Positions 24,864 through 32,713 of a stretch of 64,000 nt of DNA are shown one piece after another. The notes beneath the pieces are model-generated. The model did not search any database. It saw only the letters and a list, made by a program, of their open reading frames with translations, and was not told the origin of the DNA. Made by a program: the position numbers and the translations under genes. The DNA is from Clostridia bacterium (GTDB taxonomy: Bacteria; Bacillota; Clostridia; Christensenellales; Aristaeellaceae): NCBI GenBank assembly GCA_017541205.1, contig JAFXZO010000107.1:1-64000 (forward strand). The letters run 5' to 3'. Every line of letters begins with the position of its first letter. The stretch's first letter is position 1.

Positions 24864-25319
24864 CTAAAGCCCCAGCCAGCGCATGAGCTTTTCCCACAGG
24901 GGCCACAGGAACACCGGCGCATCGCCTTGCGTTTCTTCCGCATCCGCCCGGGCGAGCGCGAGCGCGTCTTCATACAGGATGCCCCACCAGTTATGCCCCT
25001 GCCCGCTTCCGACGGTGAGATAGACCGTCGGCGCGGCAGGGGTGTTTTCGTCCGGCGACCAAAGCCGAATCTCCGCCGTGCACGGCGCGATACGGTTCGC
25101 CGCCCGCGCGATCTGCCCAAGGCAGGCGGGGATATCCGCCGCGCGCCTGGGCAGGGCGGAAAGCGCCGCGTCCCGCACCCGCTCTTTTTCCGTCTGGCCC
25201 AAAGCCGTATCGTCCCGCGCGATCACCCGCATATACCACGTTTCTTCGCCCCGCGCCGTGCCGCATACGCACAGCGCCGCCAGCACCGCGATCAAAGCCC
25301 GGATCCTCTTTTCGCGCAT
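24864..25319 (-). CDS. spoIIR: Stage II sporulation protein R (SpoIIR)-like
   Basis: SpoIIR is made in the forespore under sigma-F, secreted, and triggers SpoIIGA-dependent processing of pro-sigma-E. This 151-residue protein has a signal peptide (about 5-25) and the family core: MRVIARDDTALGQTEKERVR near the start and YLTVGSGQGHNWWGILYEDA near the end, matching the conserved GxGxNWWC-type block. The usual Cys after NWW is Gly here. It is shorter than Bacillus SpoIIR. Start ATG 25319 follows AAAGGAGG. It supports sporulation capacity in the organism. Confidence 0.85.
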   Translation of the reverse strand: MREKRIRALIAVLAALCVCGTARGEETWYMRVIARDDTALGQTEKERVRDAALSALPRRAADIPACLGQIARAANRIAPCTAEIRLWSPDENTPAAPTVYLTVGSGQGHNWWGILYEDALALARADAEETQGDAPVFLWPLWEKLMRWLGL

Positions 25320-25440
25320 CCTGCCGCCTCCTTTTTTTGCCAGCATGCGCGGTTTCCTTTGTTTTTATGCGTCTGCTCGGCTTTTACCCTGCGCCCCCTG
25401 CATATCTGGAAAAAAATTTGCCAAATAGCGCAAAAACCTA

Positions 25441-25469
25441 TTGACAACGGACGTGCGATCTGGTATGAT
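25441..25469 (+). promoter_or_regulatory. Strong orphan promoter
   Basis: TTGACA (25441-25446), exact 17-bp spacer, TATGAT (25464-25469). It drives a unit of about 490 bp that contains no normal gene and ends at a terminator at 25941-25970. Confidence 0.8.
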
Positions 25470-25940
25470 ATAGCCAGAAACAGAGAAGAGCAATTTCCGA
25501 CCGACCGGGTTTCCAAACATAGATCATCAAACGCTTGCTTTAAGCGATTCAGCGGATTGTCCGAGAAGGAGGCGAGTCCCATGGCCCAACCATTTGAGGC
25601 GGCGGGGGCAAAAAACGCGACAATTGAATATCACCTCGGAAAACAATAAAAATTCTGCAAACAGGCTTGAATAGATAGAAAAAGAAGAAAAATCGTCAAG
25701 CAACGCATAAGCGATAAGAAAAGCAGAAGGAACCTCAAAAACCCCCCATCGGATCAAGACCCAGCGCCCCGCCGCAGACCCAGGATCACGGAAGAAAACC
25801 GATCGCACATGAAATGAACCATGTAAGAAATGTTTTCAGGAACAGGGCGATCCTTTCAAAAGTAAATCCCTCTCCAATCGCCATCGGTTCCGTATTACCA
25901 TGATCCCAAACAAATGGGTTGACGATAGATGACCAAACCA
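25470..25940 (+). other. Transcribed, mostly non-coding stretch of unknown role
   Basis: This piece lies between a consensus promoter and an intrinsic terminator on the same strand. Apart from the 22-codon frame it has no supported gene on either strand. The reverse strand has two short open frames with hydrophobic translations (within 25527-25808 and 25786-26022), but neither has a site or codon bias. I do not recognise 6S, SRP, tmRNA or RNase P features. Confidence 0.4.
25581..25649 (+). CDS. Short reading frame (22 residues) in an orphan transcription unit
   Basis: ATG at 25581 has an excellent site (AGAAGGAGGCGAGTCCC) and encodes MAQPFEAAGAKNATIEYHLG plus KQ. No family recognised. It could be a small protein, a leader peptide, or the start of a decayed gene; nothing coding-like follows in the same frame. 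Base composition downstream (25650-25935) is lower in GC and free of codon bias, so the rest may be a non-coding RNA or gene remnant. Confidence 0.4.
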   Translation: MAQPFEAAGAKNATIEYHLGKQ

Positions 25941-25970
25941 GGGCCCCGCAGGAAAGCGGGGCCCGTTTTC
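25941..25970 (+). terminator. Intrinsic terminator of the orphan unit
   Basis: GGGCCCCGC (25941-25949) and GCGGGGCCC (25956-25964) form a perfect 9-bp stem with a 6-nt loop, then GTTTTC. Confidence 0.8.
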
Positions 25971-25977
25971 GTGTCTT

Positions 25978-26204
25978 GCGCGAAGCGCATATCACGCCCC
26001 GAAGGGGCATCACAAACTCCATCGCGCGAAGCGCATATCGAGCCCCGAAGGGGCATATCGAACGCGTCCGCGTATATCGAAACGCGAAAGCGTTATCTCG
26101 AGCGCCGCAGGCGCTTATAAATGCCCTTCGGGCTCGATATGGCTTCGCCTCGATATCCCCTTACGGGGTCAAGATACGCTTCGCGTTCGATATGCGCTTC
26201 GCGC
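25978..26204. repeat. Array of twelve small hairpins with 6-7 nt linkers (copy 1)
   Basis: Twelve near-perfect small palindromes follow each other. Examples are GCGCGAAGCGC, GCCCCGAAGGGGC, ACGCGTCCGCGT, AACGCGAAAGCGTT and GCGCCGCAGGCGC, then GCCCTTCGGGC, GGCTTCGCC, CCCCTTACGGGG, ACGCTTCGCGT and GCGCTTCGCGC. Stems differ but both arms co-vary, loops are mostly GAA in the left half and TTC in the right half. The linkers are ATATCGA in the left half and TCGATAT in the right half. The whole array is thus itself an inverted repeat whose parts are inverted repeats. No coding capacity. Confidence 0.9.
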
Positions 26205-26258
26205 GAGTGGATCATGTCATCCACCTTCTATGTTATCCTGAGCGACGGATGGGCCTTG

Positions 26259-26504
26259 CCTGTCATTCTGCCCCGCGCCTTATACGGATGTGCCACTCCT
26301 GTCATTCTGAGCCGCCGCTATACGGATGCGGCGAGCGAAGAACCTCATTGCTGGGGTATATGCTGCATGGTTTATGTCGCTGCAATGAGATCCTTCGCTA
26401 TCACTCCGCTTCGCTCCGTGATGCTCAGGATGACATGGGGAGCTATACAATTATGAGCAAAAACTCGCTCTTCCTGTCATTCTGCCCCACGCCTTATATG
26501 GATT
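26259..26504. repeat. Direct repeat flanking the MITE-like element
   Basis: A 31-bp sequence beginning CCTGTCATTCTGCCCC and ending GCCTTATACGGAT occurs at 26259-26289 and, with two changes, at 26474-26504. It begins with the same TGTCATTCTG start as the inverted-repeat element between the two copies, so the region looks like nested insertions of related units. Confidence 0.65.
26300..26435. mobile_element. MITE-like inverted-repeat element
   Basis: About 136 bp bounded by TGTCATTCTGAGC and its inverted partner GCTCAGGATGACA (12 of 13 pairs). Inside are further paired segments, GAGCGAAGAACCTCATTGC against GCAATGAGATCCTTCGCT, so nearly the whole element can fold back. It has no gene. This start sequence (TGTCATTCTGAGCG...CGAAG) resembles short dispersed repeats found in many bacterial genomes. 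Movement by a transposase encoded elsewhere is inferred only. Confidence 0.65.
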
Positions 26505-26523
26505 AGCGCCCGCGTTGGTCTGC

Positions 26524-26540
26524 GCCCGCCGAAGGCGGGC
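26524..26540. repeat. Single GAA-loop hairpin
   Basis: GCCCGCC-GAA-GGCGGGC, the same form as the hairpins in the array at 25978-26204, standing alone 66 bp before the end of the rlmI-like gene. Confidence 0.5.
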
Positions 26541-26606
26541 AGAATCTGCTCCCGCTTTATCGTTCAAAGGGCGATTGGAAATATTCTATCACGCTGCCCG
26601 CCGTGC

Positions 26607-27782
26607 TCATCCGTTTTTGTCCACCCGGAAAATGCCGCACTTCAGATACTGCGTTTCCGGGGCGGCGGGGAGAATGGGATGGTCGCGGCCCTGGGTGCGG
26701 TATTCCGCCTGGAACAGCTGCACGTGCGCGTCCCGGGCGGCGGAGAGCACCACATCGCGGAACTGGCCGGGCAGCATATGCTGGCTGCATGAGCAGGTGA
26801 CGAGGTATCCGCCGTCGCGCAGCAGCTTCATGCCGCGCAGGTTGATTTCCTTATAGCCGCGCGCGGCGGCCTCCACGGCGGCGCGGGTCTTGGTGAAGGC
26901 GGGCGGATCGAGGATCACCACGTCGTATTGCTCCCCGGCGGCGCATTGCTCCTTCAGAAAATCAAACGCGTTCGCCGCGACGAAGCGGACGTTGGAAAAG
27001 CCGTTCAATTCCGCGTTTTCTCTGGCGCATTCGCAGGCAAATTCGGAAATATCCACGCCCGTCACCTCGCCGGCGCCGTATTTTGCCGCGTGCAGGGCAA
27101 AAGAACCGGTATGCGAAAAGCAGTCCAGCACGCGCTTGCCCCGGACGAACGGGGCGATCGCCGCGCGGTTTTCCTTCTGGTCCAGGAAAAAGCCGGTTTT
27201 CTGCCCTTGCTTTACGTCCACCCAGAACCGGACGCCGTTTTCCTCCATGCGCACCCGGTCCGGCACCTCGCCGCGCAAAACGCCCGTCACCTGCTTAAGG
27301 CCCTCCAATTCGCGCACCGGCACGTCGCCGCGCTCGTAGATCCCCCGCGGCCGCATTTCGTCCATGAGCGCGTCGCAGATCGTTTCTTTGTACTTTTCCA
27401 TGCCCAGGCACAGGCATTGCAGCACCAGCACATCCCCAAAGCTGTCCACGATCACGGCGGGCAGCCCGTCCGATTCGGCGAAGATCAGCCGGCAGGAGCG
27501 CAGATCGGCAAACGTTTTGCGGTATTCGATCGCGCGGCGGACCCGGGAGCGGATAAAGGCCTCGCTGATTTCCCCGTCCCTTCGGCTCAGGATCCGCAAG
27601 GCGATCTGGGACGCGGGATTATACGCGGCCATCGCCAGGAAGCGGCCGTTGCTGGCGGTCACGCGCACGGTGTCCCCGGGCGCGGGATCGCCCTTCGCGC
27701 GGGCAATGTCGCTTTTGAAGATCCAGGGATGCCCCGCCCAGACCCTTTTTTCCTTGCCAGGCAGTAAGATGATATCAGCCAT
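26607..27782 (-). CDS. rlmI: Class I SAM-dependent 23S rRNA methyltransferase, RlmI type
   Basis: A 391-residue enzyme with an N-terminal PUA domain (about 1-75: LLPGKEKRVWAGHPWIFKSD), an intermediate EEHEY-like domain and a Rossmann methyltransferase domain from about 200. SAM-binding motif I reads VLDCFSHTGSFALHAAKYGA; motif IV is VVILDPPAFTK; and a TCSCSQH segment carries the cysteines seen in cytosine-C5 relatives. RlmI makes m5C1962 in 23S rRNA in E. coli; the same target here is inferred. Start ATG 27782 follows GGAGGG. It ends beside the repeat-rich gene-free region. Confidence 0.88.
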   Translation of the reverse strand: MADIILLPGKEKRVWAGHPWIFKSDIARAKGDPAPGDTVRVTASNGRFLAMAAYNPASQIALRILSRRDGEISEAFIRSRVRRAIEYRKTFADLRSCRLIFAESDGLPAVIVDSFGDVLVLQCLCLGMEKYKETICDALMDEMRPRGIYERGDVPVRELEGLKQVTGVLRGEVPDRVRMEENGVRFWVDVKQGQKTGFFLDQKENRAAIAPFVRGKRVLDCFSHTGSFALHAAKYGAGEVTGVDISEFACECARENAELNGFSNVRFVAANAFDFLKEQCAAGEQYDVVILDPPAFTKTRAAVEAAARGYKEINLRGMKLLRDGGYLVTCSCSQHMLPGQFRDVVLSAARDAHVQLFQAEYRTQGRDHPILPAAPETQYLKCGIFRVDKNG

Positions 27783-27866
27783 TTCGGTTCCCTCCGTCCC
27801 AGCATATACGCTGCCGCTATTATAAGCCAAGGCGGAGCGGATGGCAAGCCCGGCGCAAGAATTCGC

Positions 27867-27895
27867 TTGCTTATCGATCGTGAATATGCTATAAT
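27867..27895 (+). promoter_or_regulatory. Cellobiose phosphorylase promoter
   Basis: TTGCTT (27867-27872), 17-bp spacer, TATAAT (27890-27895). I see no clear operator. Confidence 0.7.
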
Positions 27896-27969
27896 TTCTC
27901 TCGGCAAACGCAGCAGAAGGCCTTTCTGAAAAATCATTTACAGGAGTAAAAGCGCGAGGAGGATCAGGC

Positions 27970-30414
27970 ATGAAATTCGGGTATTTTGACGACGCGGCCC
28001 GGGAGTACGTGATCAATACGCCCCGTACCCCTTATCCCTGGATCAACTATCTTGGCTGTGAACAGTTCTTCGGCATCATCAGCAATACCGCCGGCGGCTA
28101 TTGTTTCTACAGGGACGCGCGGCTGCGCCGCATCACCCGCTACCGCTACAATAACATGCCCGTGGACAACGGGGGCCGGTATTTCTACATCAAGGACGGG
28201 GACGCCGTGTGGAACCCCGGCTGGAAGCCCACGAAAACCGAGCTGGACGAATATTCCTGCCGCCACGGCATGGGCTATACCGTGATCACCGGCAAAAAGA
28301 ACGGCTTAAAGGCCAGCCAGCTTTCCTTCGTGCCCCTCGGCCTCAACGCCGAAGTGCACCAGATCACCCTGACCAACGAAAGCAGCGAGGAAAAAGATGC
28401 GATCCTGACCAGCTTCGTGGAATTCTGCCTGTGGAACGCGCAGGACGATATGCTCAACTTCCAGCGCAACTTCTCCACCGGCGAAGTGGAGGTCGAGGAT
28501 GGCGTGGTCTACCACAAGACCGAGTACCGCGAACGCCGCAACCACTATTCCTTCTACGCCGTCAACGCGCCGGTGGACGGCTTTGACACCGATATGGAAA
28601 CGTTCCTGGGCCTGTACAACGGCTTTGACGCCCCCCAGAGCGTGATGACCGGCAAAATGGGCAATTCCGTGGCCTCCGGCTGGCAGCCCATGGCCGCGCA
28701 TCAGATCAAGGCGCGCCTCAAGCCCGGCGAAAGCAAGAAATACAATTTTGTATTGGGCTATGTGGAATTGCCCAACGAAGAAAAGTTCGTCGCCCCCGGC
28801 GTCATCAACAAAGCGCCGGCCAGGGAGCTCCTTTCCAAACTGACCACCGATCAGCAGGTGGCCGAGGCGTTCGACGCCCTGAAGAAGCACTGGGACAACC
28901 TGCTTTCCGCCTATACCCTCACCACGCCCGATGAAAAGCTCGGCCGCATGGTGAATATCTGGAACCCCTACCAGTGCATGGTCACCTTCAACATGAGCCG
29001 TTCCACCTCCATGTTTGAAAGCGGCATCGGCCGCGGCATGGGCTTCCGCGATTCCAGCCAGGACCTGCTGGGCTTCGTGCACCAGATCCCCGAACGCGCG
29101 CGCGAGCGCATCCTGGATATCGCCGCCACCCAGTTCCGCGACGGCGGCTGCTATCACCAGTTCCAGCCCCTGACCAAGAAGGGCAACAACGACATCGGCG
29201 GCGGCTTCAACGACGATCCGCTCTGGCTGATCGCCGGCACCGCGGCCTACATCAAGGAAACCGGCGATTTCGGCATCCTGGATGAAAAGACGCCTTACGA
29301 TACCAACCCCGACGACTGCGGAACGCTGATGGAGCACCTGGAGGTCAGCTTCGGCCACGTGGTCAACAACCGCGGCCCGCACGGCCTGCCCCTCATCGGC
29401 CGCGCCGACTGGAACGACTGCCTGAACCTCAACTGCTTCTCCGATACCCCGGACGAAAGCTTCCAGACCTTCTCCAACCCCAACGCTCCGGACGACCGGG
29501 TGGCCGAATCCGTGCTGATCGCCGGGATGTTTGTGGCCATCGGGCCGGAGCTGGTCGCCCTGGAAAAGCGCCGCGGCAATGCGGACAAAGCAAAGGAGCA
29601 GGAAAAGGCCATCGAGGATATGCGGCAGTGCATCCTGACCGCGGGCTGGGACGGCGAATGGTTCGTGCGCGCGTACGACGCCATGGGCAAAAAGATCGGC
29701 AGCCACGAATGCGAGGACGGCCAGATCTTCATCGAATCCCAGGGCTATTGCGTGATGGCCGGGGTGGGCGTTGAGGACGGCAAGGCCGAAAAGGCCCTGG
29801 CATCCGTGGAAAAATGGCTGGAGACCGAGCACGGCATCGTGCTTTTGCAGCCCGCCTATAAGGAATACCATATAGAGCTCGGCGAGGTATCCTCCTATCC
29901 GCCGGGATACAAAGAGAACGCAGGCATTTTCTGCCACAACAACCCCTGGATCATCGCCGCCGAGACCGTGGTCGGCCATGGCGACCGCGCGTTCAAGCTG
30001 TACAAAAAGATCGCGCCCGCCTACCGCGAGGAAATCAGCGAGCTGCATAAGATGGAGCCCTATGTGTACAGCCAGATGATCGCCGGCATCGACGCCAAGA
30101 ACTTCGGCCAGGCCAAGAATTCCTGGCTCACCGGCACCGCCGCCTGGAATTTCTACGTCATCAGCAACTACATCTTGGGCGTCAAGCCCGATTGGGACGG
30201 CCTGAAGATCGATCCCTGCATCCCGCATGATTGGGACGGATATCAGATCAGCCGCCGCTTCCGGGGCGCCACCTACCAAATCGACATCCAGAACCCGGCG
30301 CACGTATGCCGCGGCGTCAAGGCCGTCACCGTGGACGGCAAGGCCATTGAGGGCAATGTGCTGCCCGCGTTCGGCGACGGAAAGACCCACCGGGTCACGG
30401 TGACGCTGGGATAA
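27970..30414 (+). CDS. cbp: Cellobiose phosphorylase (GH94)
   Basis: An 814-residue cytoplasmic GH94 enzyme, full length, that splits cellobiose with phosphate into glucose and alpha-glucose-1-phosphate. The family landmarks are complete: [15 protein letters not shown] and [20 protein letters not shown] at the start, [40 protein letters not shown] and [11 protein letters not shown] in the barrel, and the general acid Asp483 in [11 protein letters not shown]. The absence of any signal peptide agrees with use of imported cellobiose. The DWNDC motif and [12 protein letters not shown] fit cellobiose better than chitobiose or cellodextrin enzymes. It is monocistronic with its own promoter and terminator; no transporter gene is adjacent. 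Confidence 0.92.
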   Translation: MKFGYFDDAAREYVINTPRTPYPWINYLGCEQFFGIISNTAGGYCFYRDARLRRITRYRYNNMPVDNGGRYFYIKDGDAVWNPGWKPTKTELDEYSCRHGMGYTVITGKKNGLKASQLSFVPLGLNAEVHQITLTNESSEEKDAILTSFVEFCLWNAQDDMLNFQRNFSTGEVEVEDGVVYHKTEYRERRNHYSFYAVNAPVDGFDTDMETFLGLYNGFDAPQSVMTGKMGNSVASGWQPMAAHQIKARLKPGESKKYNFVLGYVELPNEEKFVAPGVINKAPARELLSKLTTDQQVAEAFDALKKHWDNLLSAYTLTTPDEKLGRMVNIWNPYQCMVTFNMSRSTSMFESGIGRGMGFRDSSQDLLGFVHQIPERARERILDIAATQFRDGGCYHQFQPLTKKGNNDIGGGFNDDPLWLIAGTAAYIKETGDFGILDEKTPYDTNPDDCGTLMEHLEVSFGHVVNNRGPHGLPLIGRADWNDCLNLNCFSDTPDESFQTFSNPNAPDDRVAESVLIAGMFVAIGPELVALEKRRGNADKAKEQEKAIEDMRQCILTAGWDGEWFVRAYDAMGKKIGSHECEDGQIFIESQGYCVMAGVGVEDGKAEKALASVEKWLETEHGIVLLQPAYKEYHIELGEVSSYPPGYKENAGIFCHNNPWIIAAETVVGHGDRAFKLYKKIAPAYREEISELHKMEPYVYSQMIAGIDAKNFGQAKNSWLTGTAAWNFYVISNYILGVKPDWDGLKIDPCIPHDWDGYQISRRFRGATYQIDIQNPAHVCRGVKAVTVDGKAIEGNVLPAFGDGKTHRVTVTLG

Positions 30415-30436
30415 GCCATTTTCAGGAAAACAGAAG

Positions 30437-30484
30437 AAAGCCGCAGGAAAAACCCATTTATAGGGCCGTTCCTGCGGTTTTTCT
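30437..30484 (+). terminator. Terminator of cellobiose phosphorylase
   Basis: AAAGCCGCAGGAA (30437-30449) pairs with TTCCTGCGGTTTT (from 30469), giving a 13-bp stem and a T-run. It may also work for the convergent HEPN gene. Confidence 0.8.
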
Positions 30485-30491
30485 ATGTTTT

Positions 30492-30898
30492 TTACACTTC
30501 GAGGTATCGCTTTTCCAGGTATCCTTCCACATCTGACAAAAAATGCTTTGCTCCATCCATTAACCTTTCCGTATCGCTGGCGGAACATACAAAAAAGTCC
30601 TCATAATCGCTGCGGCTACGGATCAGGGACGCATTGGTAATCAAAGCGCTCCACTCGCGGGACAGGAGGTTAGTTTTCAAATAATTCAAAGTAAACCGGG
30701 CGATCACGGCAGAATGCTTTTATAATCCTCTCCATCCAACGCGAGCACCGCACGCATAGCATGAAAAATGCAACAGTATGCGCGGTTGTTGGCGGAAGCA
30801 TAATCTTTCTCCCGTATATCGCGCTCCGCAGCGGCAAGCATGTCCCTGGCTTTTTCCAAGCGGTAACGGGATAAATGGATTTTTGCCGTATCAGGCAT
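30492..30898 (-). pseudogene. HEPN-domain protein, frameshifted in an A-run
   Basis: From ATG 30898 the first frame gives MPDTAKIHLSRYRLEKARDM and continues with AYCCIFHAMRAVLALDGEDYKS, then stops at 30704. The continuation is in another frame: HSAVIARFTLNYLKTN through SDYEDFFVCS to the end at 30492. Together they make a normal HEPN protein of about 135 residues. The break lies in an AAAA tract at 30718-30721, where five A would restore DYKKHSA. The RNase-type RxxxxH motif of toxin HEPN proteins is not evident. It overlaps the MNT gene by 8 bp. A real mutation, ribosomal slippage or a sequencing slip are all possible. Confidence 0.82.
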
Positions 30899-31232
30899 GC
30901 AGGCGAACCCCCTCCCTTTGAATCGTGCGGAAAAAAGGAAGCGTATCTGCATTATCAAGGAAAAGCGCCCGGTTTTCAATGATAGGTGAAACGACGACGC
31001 CATGCTCCAGGAGCAAATCTGCCGCCGCCGCGCCGATCTGCCAGTTCTGTCTGGCAATTTCCTGGCGAGGCGCGTCTACCAAATACAAAACATCAATATC
31101 GGAATCCTCCTGCGCTTCACCGCGTGCGTACGAGCCGAATAAAATGACATCCGGCTTTTCCTGCGGATACAGGCGGCTGACCTGCACGCTGAGCTGATCG
31201 ACAATCCTGCGCACCTCACGCTGTGAACACAT
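30891..31232 (-). CDS. MNT-type nucleotidyltransferase domain protein
   Basis: A 113-residue minimal nucleotidyltransferase with the catalytic pattern GSYARGEAQEDSDIDVLYLV (GSx10DxD type). In type VII toxin-antitoxin pairs the MNT partner inactivates the HEPN toxin by adding nucleotides. Here it precedes the HEPN gene with an 8-bp overlap, the normal order of the pair. ATG 31232 follows AAAGGAGGAAGGG. A TATAAT-like -10 lies at 31262-31257 with a weak -35. Confidence 0.85.
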   Translation of the reverse strand: MCSQREVRRIVDQLSVQVSRLYPQEKPDVILFGSYARGEAQEDSDIDVLYLVDAPRQEIARQNWQIGAAAADLLLEHGVVVSPIIENRALFLDNADTLPFFRTIQREGVRLHA

Positions 31233-31300
31233 ATCCCTTCCTCCTTTTCTCGTCTTATTATACCATGCCGGAAAAGAAACATACAAAGCCCGGACGTATG

Positions 31301-31335
31301 AAAACCGCCCCGCCGTTTAAGACTCGGCGAGGCGA
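31301..31335 (-). terminator. Terminator of the zinc-ribbon gene
   Basis: On the minus strand TCGCCTCGCCG pairs with CGGCGGGGCGG, followed by TTTTC, just after the stop of the upstream gene. Confidence 0.7.
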
Positions 31336-31341
31336 TGCTGT

Positions 31342-32475
31342 TTATTTGATCTGCACGATGTCCGCGATCTTATTGCCGTCCTTATCGGATATAAAGGCGC
31401 CGCTTCCGGTGCGGCGGGCGGTGATGAACAGGTTATCGCCCACCTTGATATTGCGCCAATCCGCCTCGGAAAGCTGATATGCGGCGGTGGTGTTCTTCTT
31501 TTCGTTCACCACCTGGAAGGCGTAGGCTTCGGTGCGCTGGCCCTCGCGCTCGTTCTCCCTGAGGGTCACCTCGGGCCATTGCGCGTTATGGTCGTCGCCG
31601 GTGGCCTTCACATCCCGCGCGGGCGTCCATCGCCAGATCGTGTAATAATACTTGGTCTGGTATCGCGGCACCTGGCGGTAGACGGGCTGCTGCACGGTCT
31701 CGGTGTAATACTCGGTTTTATAGATGGGCCGTTCGTTGGCCACTTCTTCAAAGTAGCCGTTGCCCATGTCCTTGTAGGTATAGTAGGTTTCATAGTGGTC
31801 CAGCACCTCGCGGGAGCGCTCCACCTGCACGTTCTGATAGTGGTCGAGCACGGTGTCGTAATGGTGCACTTCTTCCTTCTGGGCGGTCAGCTCCGCGCCT
31901 GCGGGCAGGGTCCAGCCCGATTCGGAATACTGGATATTCTGCTCAATGTTGATGCTGCGGGCCCATTCGATCCGCGTCACCTTCAGATCGCCCTGGGTGG
32001 TGTTCCCGCTCATGAACTTGACGATGCCGAAGATCGCGATGGCGGCGACGGCCAGGAAGATCAGCCATTTTTTGGAGCCGCCCTTTTCGGGCGCGCGCTG
32101 CTGCGCCTGCTGGGCCTGCGCGGATTGCTGCTGTTGCTGCTGGCGCTTTTTCAGCTGGTCAAAATAATTGGCCTCGGAATCCGCGCGGGTCGCGCCGCAG
32201 TTGGAGCACTTTTCGGCGTTGTCGCTGTTCAGGGTGTTGCAGTAGGAGCAGTACCAGTCCGGATTGCGGTTGACGTACTTGGCCTTTTCTTCGTCCAGGT
32301 ACTCGATATCGCCCCGCTCGTTTTCTTCGCGCGTCTGCCCCTCGGCATACCCCTTCATGTAGAATTTTACATCGCCCCGGGGCCGGCCGCACTGCGGGCA
32401 TTTGCCCTGATCGCCGCTGATCCCCTGATATTGGCAGTATGGACAATCCCAGTAACCCATGACGAGCTTTCCCAT
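31342..32475 (-). CDS. Zinc-ribbon membrane protein of unknown function
   Basis: A 377-residue protein. The N-terminus holds two zinc ribbons: CPYCQYQGISGDQGKCPQC (about 11-29) and WYCSYCNTLNSDNAEKCSNC (about 74-93), the second like a RanBP2-type finger. A Gln/Ala-rich linker (about 108-128) leads to one membrane helix (WLIFLAVAAIAIFGIVKFM) and an outside domain rich in Tyr and His with repeated YxTxYY/YYTETVQQPVY patterns. Cytosolic fingers joined to an external domain suggest a sensor or scaffold. Start ATG 32475 follows AAAGGAG. Confidence 0.7.
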   Translation of the reverse strand: MGKLVMGYWDCPYCQYQGISGDQGKCPQCGRPRGDVKFYMKGYAEGQTREENERGDIEYLDEEKAKYVNRNPDWYCSYCNTLNSDNAEKCSNCGATRADSEANYFDQLKKRQQQQQQSAQAQQAQQRAPEKGGSKKWLIFLAVAAIAIFGIVKFMSGNTTQGDLKVTRIEWARSINIEQNIQYSESGWTLPAGAELTAQKEEVHHYDTVLDHYQNVQVERSREVLDHYETYYTYKDMGNGYFEEVANERPIYKTEYYTETVQQPVYRQVPRYQTKYYYTIWRWTPARDVKATGDDHNAQWPEVTLRENEREGQRTEAYAFQVVNEKKNTTAAYQLSEADWRNIKVGDNLFITARRTGSGAFISDKDGNKIADIVQIK

Positions 32476-32713
32476 AGCGTACTCCTTTATGTGATCCTTC
32501 CGAATGAAATCGATCCGGTGCTGCTCCTATTGTATCGCATCCCGCGCTTTTTTTCCAGCTTTTTTTCACGCAATTCATGAAGAAGCGATAAAAAACAAAG
32601 GCTTTTAAGCTTCGATTAAGATTCATGTATATCATGGCAGGTGAAGGAGGGGAGATTGCATCATCCTCCTTCAAACGGATCGTTTGTTTCGGCTTAAAAA
32701 GAAAGGTGGAGCG

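Noticed and set aside
25527..26022. Membrane-protein gene on the minus strand made of two short open frames
   Set aside because: The hydrophobic translations overlap out of frame, lack ribosome-binding sites and share no recognisable family; they overlap a plus-strand promoter-terminator unit.
25978..26204. CRISPR array
   Set aside because: There are no unique spacers; units are palindromes of 9-14 nt with constant 6-7 nt linkers, unlike CRISPR repeats of 23-47 nt, and no cas gene is near.
26121..26456. Open frames of 60-110 codons in the repeat region
   Set aside because: They run across the hairpin array and the fold-back element and reflect repeat sequence, not protein.
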